From positions 1 to 57,047 of the forward strand of contig JABSQV010000060.1 of the NCBI GenBank assembly GCA_013215565.1: a stretch of DNA of 57,047 nt, given 5' to 3'. This stretch comes from Myxococcales bacterium (GTDB lineage Bacteria; Myxococcota_A; UBA9160; SZUA-336). A program made the translations under genes and the position numbers. Every line of letters begins with the position of its first letter. Position 1 is the first letter of the stretch. The notes under the pieces were generated by a model, which saw nothing but the letters and a program-made list of their open reading frames with translations, was not told where the DNA came from and did no database searches. Of this stretch, positions 51,267-57,047 are shown piece after piece.

Positions 51267-51786
51267 TCTCCGTGCGGGTTCCCGGAGGCGGAGGGGGAAG
51301 GCGCCGGGTGGGTGGACACCACCGGCGTTAGCTGTGATAGCCTTCGCGGGCTTGGCTCGAAGGGCTCGCGTGAAGTGCGCGAGAGCGCGCTGAGCTTCAG
51401 GACACCGACGCAGCCAGCCGCTGGCGCGGTCGGGATCATTAGTCGATTCGTTTACCTTTCTGGGAGGAGAGAGCTTGAGCCGATCCAGAAACTGGCCCTC
51501 GATTATCGAACGTCTCAACCGAAATCCGAGTCGAGAGCTCCGCATCCGGATGGGCTCTGCTGGCAGCGCGCAGGTCACCCGTTGCCGGCTCCTCGAACAG
51601 TGGTCGAACCTCGATGCGAGGACGATCGGCGCGATGCTGATTCTCCGGATTTCCCCGTAGCGGCTCCCTCGGGCGGTCTGCTCGAGATCCCGCAGCCCGG
51701 GCATTCAGCCCGGGCGTCCATCAGGTCGCAGACTCGGCTCCCGGCCGTCGTATGGGTCGGGGCGTGCGCGCGGCGTGTGGCTGCGC
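51267..51786. other. Intergenic region after the VOC remnant
   Basis: No clear gene in about 520 bp. A 61-codon plus-strand frame (51475-51660, TTG start behind GGGAGGAG) is the only candidate. It is basic and without recognised motifs, so I do not call it a gene. CAGCCCGGGC is repeated in tandem near 51697-51719. The region looks like decayed sequence. Confidence 0.4.
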
Positions 51787-52485
51787 CTACCAGTTCTCTC
51801 CGTCCGGCCTGATCTGCACGTCGAAGGTCCAGGCCGAGCGAGGCTGGTGAACGATGTGCCAGCACTCGTCGGCGATGTCGTCGGGAAGGCAGAAGAACTC
51901 GTCCGGCCGGTCCGGGTAGGCGCGGCGCGTCCAGGGAACGTCGATCACGGCGTCGATCGCGAGGTAGGCCACGTGAATCCCGCGGGGTCCGACGCTCCGC
52001 GCGATCGACTCAGCCAGGATGCGCTGTGCGGCCTTGGTCGGCGCGAAGCCCGCGAAACCCGCCTTCCCGCGGTAGGTGGCCGTGTTGCCCGTGCACAGAA
52101 TCGCGCCCTTCCCGGCCTCGAGCATCGGCGGTACCGCGAGGCGCGCGAGGTGCAGAAGCGCCATGGTGTTGACTTGGAAGTTGCGCTCGAGGACTTCGGG
52201 ATCGATTGAGAGGAAGTCTCCGAACGCGCCGCCGACCGCGTTGTGAATCACGACTTCGGGCGTGCCGAGTTCGCGCACGATGTTCGCGAAGCTCTCTCCG
52301 AGCGCGGCCGAATCCGACACGTCGCACGGGAAGCTCCGGGCCTCCGGAATCTCCTGCTCGAGCGCTGCGAGTCGTTTCTCGTTTCGGGCGAGCATGGCCA
52401 CGCGGTAGCCTCTTGCAAAGCGGCGGACCAGTGCGGATCCGGTTCCGGGTCCGACTCCAGTGATCAGGCAGACGTTTGTGTCCAC
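51787..52485 (-). CDS. SDR-fold protein with Phe in place of the catalytic Tyr
   Basis: 232 residues from the GTG at 52485, with GGAGG 8 nt upstream; a frame open to 53400 has no support there and covers the acyl-CoA dehydrogenase-like gene. The cofactor loop is TGVGPGTG, followed by LARNEKR and HNAVGG in place of NNAG. The usual YxxxK position reads GFAPTKAAQR: the catalytic Tyr is Phe, while the Lys remains. This matches a subgroup of SDR-like proteins (with GxxGFAxFAxxK) of unknown role. The ending GIHVAYLAIDAVIDVPW is normal for that subgroup. It probably still binds NAD(P). Confidence 0.85.
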   Translation of the reverse strand: MDTNVCLITGVGPGTGSALVRRFARGYRVAMLARNEKRLAALEQEIPEARSFPCDVSDSAALGESFANIVRELGTPEVVIHNAVGGAFGDFLSIDPEVLERNFQVNTMALLHLARLAVPPMLEAGKGAILCTGNTATYRGKAGFAGFAPTKAAQRILAESIARSVGPRGIHVAYLAIDAVIDVPWTRRAYPDRPDEFFCLPDDIADECWHIVHQPRSAWTFDVQIRPDGENW

Positions 52486-52610
52486 GACGTTCCTCCGATG
52501 CTCGTTTTCCGTCCGCCATTCTAAACCGCGCTCGGGTGAGCGCCCACGCCGGCTGGTGCCCGCGCCGAGGACATGGACGGATCTCGGGCAGGTTAGAATG
52601 GCAGCCGCGC

Positions 52611-53807
52611 ATGACGCATGAACTTTCCAGAGACGAGTCCGAGAGCGGCTGGCCCGGCCGGGCGCGCGAACTGGCCCCCGGGATCGCCGCGCGTGTCGAG
52701 AAGGCCGCCGAGCAGCGGCGGATTCCCGAGGAAACACTCGATGAACTCGAGCGGGCCGGGTTCTCGCGCGCGCTGCAGCCCGCGCGCTGGGGGGGCGGCG
52801 AACGCAGCCCCGCGGAACTGTTCGAAGTGCAGTGGACGCTGGCCCGCGTCTGCCCCTCCAGCGCCTGGGTCCTGGGCGTGATGGCCGTGCACAACTGGCA
52901 GCTGGGACTCTTTCCGCCCGAGGCGCAGGAAGAAGTCTGGGGCCAGGATCCGAAGGCCCGGATCTGCTCCTCGTACGCGCCGACCGGCCGCGTCGAGCGC
53001 GTGCCGGGTGGGTTTCGGCTGAGCGGCCGCTGGTCGTTCTCGAGCGGTTGCCTGCACTCGGGTTGGGCGTTCCTGGGCGGGATCGCGCCCCCCGAAGACG
53101 GCGCGCAGGATCCGATCGACATGCGCACCTTCCTGGTTCCCGCGAGCGACTACCGCGTCGACGACGTGTGGCACGTCGTCGGTCTTCAGGCCACGGGCAG
53201 CAACGACATCGTGCTCGACGGCGCGTTCGTGCCCGAGCACCGCACGCACCGCATGTCGGATGGCTTCGGGGGCACGAGTCCCGGCATCGCCGTGAACCCG
53301 GCGCCTCTGTTCCGGCTTCCGTTCGGACAGGTCTTCGTCGCAGCCCTGGTCCCGCCCGCAATCGGGGCCGCCGAGGGTGCGCTCGAGGCCTTTCTTTCAC
53401 GCGAGTCGACCCGTCGCAGCGGCGGGGACCTGAGCGCGAGCGCCGAGAGTCCCGAGACCCAGGCGCTGGTGGGCCGGGCGCGGGCCGACCTCGACGGTTT
53501 CAAGCTGTTGGTCCGTACCCACTTCGCCGAGATGCTCGAACTGATCCGGGCCGATGAGCCGATTTCGGTCGAGCGCCGTGTCCGGTACCGCTACGACTGG
53601 AGCCGGATGGTTCCGCGCTGTGGCGAGATCGGGGCCGAACTGCTCGCGGCGAGCGGCGCGGGCGCGATCTTCGAGGGTTTTCCGCTCCAGCGCTACCTGC
53701 ACGACCTCTGGGCGATCCGCGCGCACTTCGTGAACCGCCCTGGCAAGCCCGAGCGGAACCTGGGCGGGGTTCAGTTAGGCCTGCCGAATACGGATTTCCT
53801 GCTCTAG
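52611..53807 (+). CDS. Acyl-CoA dehydrogenase-fold flavin monooxygenase (HsaA-like oxygenase component)
   Basis: 398 residues from the ATG at 52611. The chain has the ACAD fold but the features of the two-component flavin monooxygenases (HsaA/HpaB-like group D): RVEKAAEQRRIPEETLDELERAGF at the start, CPSSAWVLGVMAVHNWQLGLF, GGFRLSGRWSFSSGCLHSGWAFLGG, and DVWHVVGLQATGSNDIVLDGAFVPEH. Members use FMNH2/FADH2 from a separate reductase to hydroxylate phenols or steroid intermediates. The reductase is not in the window. The gene ends four bases into the convergent oxygenase gene: the palindrome CTAG at 53804-53807 gives both stops. It is divergent from the SDR-like gene. Confidence 0.88.
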   Translation: MTHELSRDESESGWPGRARELAPGIAARVEKAAEQRRIPEETLDELERAGFSRALQPARWGGGERSPAELFEVQWTLARVCPSSAWVLGVMAVHNWQLGLFPPEAQEEVWGQDPKARICSSYAPTGRVERVPGGFRLSGRWSFSSGCLHSGWAFLGGIAPPEDGAQDPIDMRTFLVPASDYRVDDVWHVVGLQATGSNDIVLDGAFVPEHRTHRMSDGFGGTSPGIAVNPAPLFRLPFGQVFVAALVPPAIGAAEGALEAFLSRESTRRSGGDLSASAESPETQALVGRARADLDGFKLLVRTHFAEMLELIRADEPISVERRVRYRYDWSRMVPRCGEIGAELLAASGAGAIFEGFPLQRYLHDLWAIRAHFVNRPGKPERNLGGVQLGLPNTDFLL

Positions 53808-54772
53808 GCGGTTTCCCGCCGGAGTTCGGGTGCGCGAAGATAGGTGCGACCCAGAAGTTCCGTGAACGACTCGTCGCGCGACGGATCCGGGGGCTCGTCG
53901 AAGGCTTCGCCCCGTGCGGAGAGGTCGCGGTAGAAAGCCTCCCAGACCGCGTCGATCGAGAGTTCGTCGTCGTGTTCGTCGTAGAGGCGGGCCTCGGCCG
54001 CGTCCACGAACACGTTCGCCTTCCACGAGACGCTGATGCGCAGATCCTGGTAATGCGGCGAGCCCAGGACCTGGTCGCCCTCGAGGAGCCGCCAGCGCTC
54101 TCCCTCGATCCGTTCGAGCCGCGTCTCGAGCGTCATGGGTCCGGGGATGCCGTCGGCGCGCCGCCCGACCGGGCGCACACGGTGGTACATGAAGTCGTTG
54201 TCACCGATGATGGCGGTGTTGAAGATCTCGCCCTCGTGAATCTGCGAGGGCCCGTCGGGCCCGTCGGGCCAGTACTCGAAGCCGCCGTCCTCTCCCTGGT
54301 AGAACCAGGCGACCGCGGTTGCGATCCGCACCCGGTACCGCTCGAAGAGCCGCGAGTGCCCCATCATCTGGAGCAACTGGGTCGGGTGCTCGGTGCGATC
54401 GACGCCCCTGAACGCCGGCACGTCCGTGTGTCCGGGCCCCTGTGCAAACGGAAGCTGCCAGGTGAGGTTTGCGTAGACCTGCTGCGGGCGTACGACCTCG
54501 GCGCCAAAAATTCGCTGCGCCGCGTCCCGGAAGCCCTCGTGAAACAGCAGCGGTTCGACTCCGTCGATCTGCGGCGCGTCGTAGGCCCAGTCCCCACGAA
54601 AGTTCGGCGCGATCAGCATGCGCTGGTGACCGGTGTTGGCCCGGTACTGGGCTTCGTTCTGGAAGTAGCGCTGCACCGGGAAGTAGGGGCCGTTGGCTTC
54701 GACCAGGCGCCGGACCAGGCCCGGGTCGTCGAGCACCCTCGGGAGCGTGATCGGGGGGAGTGCGTCGCTCAT
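53804..54772 (-). CDS. 2-oxoglutarate/Fe(II) oxygenase-like protein
   Basis: 322 residues from the ATG at 54772, which overlaps the SDR stop by 4 nt. No match to a named family. The segment GPGHTDVPAFRG (His115, Asp117) followed about 80 residues later by FMYHRVRPVGRR (His197, Arg198/200) has the HxD...H...R spacing of 2OG/Fe(II) oxygenases. NFRGDWAYDAP and WFYQGEDGGFEYWPDGP fit a jellyroll. The function could be hydroxylation or halogenation, or something else if the resemblance is by chance. It is the last gene of the operon with the SDR, SnoaL and AKR-fold genes. Confidence 0.75.
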   Translation of the reverse strand: MSDALPPITLPRVLDDPGLVRRLVEANGPYFPVQRYFQNEAQYRANTGHQRMLIAPNFRGDWAYDAPQIDGVEPLLFHEGFRDAAQRIFGAEVVRPQQVYANLTWQLPFAQGPGHTDVPAFRGVDRTEHPTQLLQMMGHSRLFERYRVRIATAVAWFYQGEDGGFEYWPDGPDGPSQIHEGEIFNTAIIGDNDFMYHRVRPVGRRADGIPGPMTLETRLERIEGERWRLLEGDQVLGSPHYQDLRISVSWKANVFVDAAEARLYDEHDDELSIDAVWEAFYRDLSARGEAFDEPPDPSRDESFTELLGRTYLRAPELRRETA

Positions 54773-55623
54773 GTCTTCTTGCCCCGCATCGCGTCGGCCC
54801 CGAGCGCGGGTTCGATGAAGGGGCCGAAGTTCGGCCCGCGCCGAAGTTGGTGACCGCCGTCGATGTTGATCGCGGTGCCCGTGATCCAGCGCGACTCCGG
54901 TCCGATCAGGAAGCGCGCGAGGTCCGCGACGTCGCTGGGCTGTCCCACGTCGCCAAGCGGCGTGTTCTCGATGTAGCTCGCGTAGGTGGCGCTGTCGCGC
55001 GGGATCCCTTCCATGAGTTCGGTCGCGATGAAGCCGGGCCGGATCGCGTTGAAGCGCACGCGGCTCGGCCCGAACTCGTCGGCCGCGTTGCGCATCATGG
55101 CCTCGATGCCGGCCTTCCCCGCGGTGTAGGCCCCGAAGTAGGGGTGGGTCTGGTGGCCCGCGATTGACGACATCCCGACGAACGATCCGCCACCCTTCTC
55201 CACCATGTGCGACACCGTATGCTTGATGCAGAGCATGGTGCCGAGCACGTTCAGGTGCAGCACGCGCACGAACTCGTCGGTGTCGAGCACCTGGTAAGGC
55301 CCCATCCCGCCGCCGCCGCCCGCGTTGGCGATGCAACCATCGAGGGCACCGGTGGGTTCGAGTGCCGTCGCGACCAGGGCCTCGACGTCGGATTCCACGG
55401 TCACGTCGGCGACGCGGAAACGCGCGCTGCCGCCGTGCCCGGCCGACTCCTCGATTCGCTTGACTGCGTCCTCGAGCCGTGACTCCGTGCGGCCGCAGAT
55501 CGTGACCGCGGCGCCGTCGGCCGCGAGCCGTACCGCGCAGGCGCATCCGATACCGCTGCCGCCCCCGGTGACAATCACGGAGTAACCCTCGAGGCCGCCT
55601 GACGGCCGCGTCGTTTCAGACAT
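54769..55623 (-). CDS. Short-chain dehydrogenase/reductase
   Basis: 284 residues. Classical SDR: VTGGGSGIGCA (cofactor loop), CGRTES (NADP-type turn), ANAGGGGGMG, GMSSIAGHQ (active-site Ser) and YFGAYTAGKAGIE (YxxxK). The ending WITGTAINIDGGHQLRRGP is typical of FabG-like enzymes. It overlaps the 2OG-oxygenase-like gene downstream by 4 nt and lies 27 bp after the SnoaL-like gene. It is likely to oxidise an alcohol made or used by the same pathway. Confidence 0.93.
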   Translation of the reverse strand: MSETTRPSGGLEGYSVIVTGGGSGIGCACAVRLAADGAAVTICGRTESRLEDAVKRIEESAGHGGSARFRVADVTVESDVEALVATALEPTGALDGCIANAGGGGGMGPYQVLDTDEFVRVLHLNVLGTMLCIKHTVSHMVEKGGGSFVGMSSIAGHQTHPYFGAYTAGKAGIEAMMRNAADEFGPSRVRFNAIRPGFIATELMEGIPRDSATYASYIENTPLGDVGQPSDVADLARFLIGPESRWITGTAINIDGGHQLRRGPNFGPFIEPALGADAMRGKKT

Positions 55624-55650
55624 GAATTCTCCTTGCTCTCCGGGCCGCGC

Positions 55651-56082
55651 TCACGAGAAATCCGTCTCCGAGAACTTCGCGAGCCGCTCGATCCACCACT
55701 TCGGCGCCTGGGCCAGCATGCTGCCGAGATCCCAGTAATCGCGCCAGAGCTTGATCTTGCCGTCGCGAAGTTCGTGCACGGTTACAAAGTGGTTCACGAT
55801 CTTTTCGCCGGTCTCGAAGTGCCAGGTCTCCGTGTGCTCGGTGATCACGTGATCGCCCTCGGCTACGACGAGGTGGGTGTCGTGTTCGAAGCGCTCGACG
55901 GGGTCGAGTCCCATGCGCAGCCGCCTGACCACGTTCTGGGGTCCCGTGGCCCCCGGATCCGGCGTCGGCACGTCCTCGTAGTGGCCGTCCGCTGCGATGC
56001 AGTCCGCCACTCCATCGAAGTCCTTGCGGTAGAGCGCCTGCCACATTCTGTCCACAACTCTGCGGTTCTCGTCGGTGCCCAA
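55651..56082 (-). CDS. SnoaL-like (NTF2-fold) protein
   Basis: 143 residues from the TTG at 56082. No ATG or GTG fits, but AGGAG lies about 7 nt upstream of the TTG and the N-terminus then starts GTDENRRVVDRMWQALYRKDFDGVADCI, the expected first helix. The rest shows HYEDVPTPDPGATGP, DHVITEHTETWHFETGEK and IKLWRDYWDLGSML, which are typical of SnoaL/limonene-epoxide-hydrolase-like proteins. It could be an isomerase, hydratase or hydrolase acting on a small lipophilic compound. Second gene of the four-gene operon. Confidence 0.87.
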   Translation of the reverse strand: MGTDENRRVVDRMWQALYRKDFDGVADCIAADGHYEDVPTPDPGATGPQNVVRRLRMGLDPVERFEHDTHLVVAEGDHVITEHTETWHFETGEKIVNHFVTVHELRDGKIKLWRDYWDLGSMLAQAPKWWIERLAKFSETDFS

Positions 56083-56107
56083 GCCTATCTCCTGTGCGCG
56101 CGGAGCT

Positions 56108-56974
56108 TCAGTTCGCGGCCCGGCCCGCGGATACGTCCTTCGCGTCGCCCGCGTCCGCGAACTGCGGCTTGTACTTTCCGTACACGTGGTCGCCGATGCG
56201 TTCGATCCGCTCGCGCTCCTCGGGCTCGAGCGGACCGCGCTCGAGCGCCGAGATCGCCTCGCTCATCTGCTCGGCGTTCCCGGGGCCGCACAGCACCACG
56301 TCGACCGCGGGCTGCGAGAGCGCGAAGCGGTAGCAGTCACGGGCCGCGAGTGGCGTTTCGCCGGGCGGCATCTTTGCGGGATCCAGCAGGTGTCCCCAGC
56401 GCGTGGCGGTGTAGGCGACGATGCCGGGCCGGCCCTGCGCGGGAACGAACGGAAACACGTCGTTTTCGGCACCGCGGTGGACAGCGTTATAACGCAGCAT
56501 GAAGAGCTCGTAGGGGCTCTGGCCCTGCTGGTATGCGTCGAAGAGTTTTGGTAGGAGCGGCCGGTTGTGGCTGCTGATCGACAGGAAGCGGACCTTGCCC
56601 TGCTCGCGCAGTCGTTCGAAGATCTCCGCGTAGCCGTCCGCGGGGACATCGCCGCGGGCCCCGAGCAGCAGGAAGTCGAAGTACTCGAGACCGGCACGCC
56701 GGAGCGCGATCTCGACCGAGGGCAGCATCAGCCGCGGCGAGCGCGAATAGGACTGCACTGTCAGGATCAGTTCGTCGCGGTGTCGCTTGGCGAGGTTGCG
56801 GAGCGCGCGTCCGAACGCGGGGCGCCGAATCGTTCCCCAGTAGAGGTAGTTGATGCCTCGCTCGAACGCCTCTTCGATCACGTGGGTCGGCGCCCCGAAA
56901 CTCGAGCCGATCCCGAGCCGGCTCGAGCGGAGGCCCGTCCGGCCGAGTTCACGCTTTTCGAGGAAGTTCGTCAT
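56108..56974 (-). CDS. Aldo/keto reductase-fold protein lacking the catalytic tetrad
   Basis: 288 residues. The barrel pattern of AKRs is clear: LGRTGLRSSRLGIGSSFG at the start, AFERGINYLYWG, the FLSISSHNRPLL strand and AVDVVLCGPGNAEQMSEAI near the end. The usual tetrad is not: Asp of the NYFDTA turn is Tyr in NYLYWG, Lys of the VxTK strand is Gln in ILTVQSYSR, and His of the LxxLHxP strand is replaced in DFLLLGARGD. The conserved Tyr is also hard to place. It may be a binding protein, or an enzyme using other residues. First gene of the operon toward 53804. Confidence 0.8.
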   Translation of the reverse strand: MTNFLEKRELGRTGLRSSRLGIGSSFGAPTHVIEEAFERGINYLYWGTIRRPAFGRALRNLAKRHRDELILTVQSYSRSPRLMLPSVEIALRRAGLEYFDFLLLGARGDVPADGYAEIFERLREQGKVRFLSISSHNRPLLPKLFDAYQQGQSPYELFMLRYNAVHRGAENDVFPFVPAQGRPGIVAYTATRWGHLLDPAKMPPGETPLAARDCYRFALSQPAVDVVLCGPGNAEQMSEAISALERGPLEPEERERIERIGDHVYGKYKPQFADAGDAKDVSAGRAAN

Positions 56975-57047
56975 GGCGAGGCCCTCCTGTGGGTGTGGGG
57001 GATTGTACTTCGGAGGGGCGGGGTTCTGCGGGGTTCGGTGCCGGGGG

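Noticed and set aside
51475..51660. 61-codon frame with TTG start behind GGGAGGAG
   Set aside because: No motif, basic random-looking composition and position in decayed sequence; left as a possibility in the region note only.
51787..53400. Extending the SDR-like gene upstream to 53400
   Set aside because: The added 305 residues are Arg/Pro-rich shadow of the HsaA-like gene. The GTG at 52485 has a good ribosome site.
1..57047. tRNA, rRNA, CRISPR arrays, transposases or phage genes
   Set aside because: No gap contains a T-loop-like GGTTCGA with matching stems, no short regularly spaced repeats were seen, and no product resembles a mobile-element protein.

Overview
The window is about 57 kb of high-GC DNA, dense in genes. 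It reads as chromosome from a free-living, aerobic, probably Gram-negative environmental bacterium. Signs are lipoprotein signal peptides, an octaheme c-type cytochrome, heme A biosynthesis, and many P450, Rieske, SDR, acyl-CoA dehydrogenase and SnoaL-type genes. An uncultivated deltaproteobacterial or Myxococcota-like lineage would fit, but no rRNA or marker gene fixes the taxonomy. I saw no tRNA, rRNA, CRISPR array, integrase, transposase or phage gene.

Layout. 1-2.4 kb: end of a K+ channel gene, an AhpD/CMD-family gene whose frame carries a TGA at the second position of its CxxC motif (a probable selenoprotein), and a cytochrome P450. 2.6-6.6 kb: a tight DUF3604 / PpiC-type isomerase / HupE-UreJ operon. 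6.6-7.6 kb: an exported thioredoxin-fold protein without cysteines, flanked by two direct copies of a ~93-bp double-hairpin repeat. 7.6-14.5 kb: a 2039-residue secreted heme peroxidase with alanine-rich stalks and RTX repeats, behind an AT-rich region with a near-consensus sigma70 promoter. 14.5-19.1 kb: two coupled Gfo/Idh/MocA oxidoreductases, a membrane spermidine-synthase-like protein and a 35-residue Lys-rich protein. 19.3-29.5 kb: a set typical of lipid, steroid or xenobiotic catabolism (PhyH, three-gene-scale SDR and DUF1214-like units, SnoaL, nitronate monooxygenase, APH-like kinase, Rieske oxygenase, acyl-CoA dehydrogenase). 29.5-33.3 kb: a lipoprotein hydrolase, a TMTC-like glycosyltransferase with TPRs and an exported FkbM-like protein. 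33.5-38.6 kb: a cupredoxin-like lipoprotein, copper amine oxidase, and a GMC oxidoreductase with its small subunit. 38.7-44.8 kb: a DUF2889-like protein, CtaB/CtaA, a quinone oxidoreductase, a flavin monooxygenase and a GNAT. 45-51 kb: octaheme cytochrome with TPRs, an SDR, a two-gene FluC fluoride channel, a heme-binding protein and a methyltransferase. 51-57 kb: a decayed VOC gene, an SDR, an HsaA-like monooxygenase, and a four-gene operon (AKR-fold, SnoaL, SDR, 2OG-oxygenase-like).

The most notable signal is the probable selenoprotein at 540-1040. Its frame stays open and family-like on both sides of TGA 849-851, and a perfect 7-bp hairpin with a GGC loop starts 13 nt after the TGA, with its loop 20 nt from it. 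Ordinary gene calling would split or lose this gene. Other points of interest are the double-hairpin repeat, the unusual peroxidase architecture, a P450 with a ~55-residue basic insertion, and an aldo/keto-reductase-fold protein that has lost the usual catalytic tetrad.
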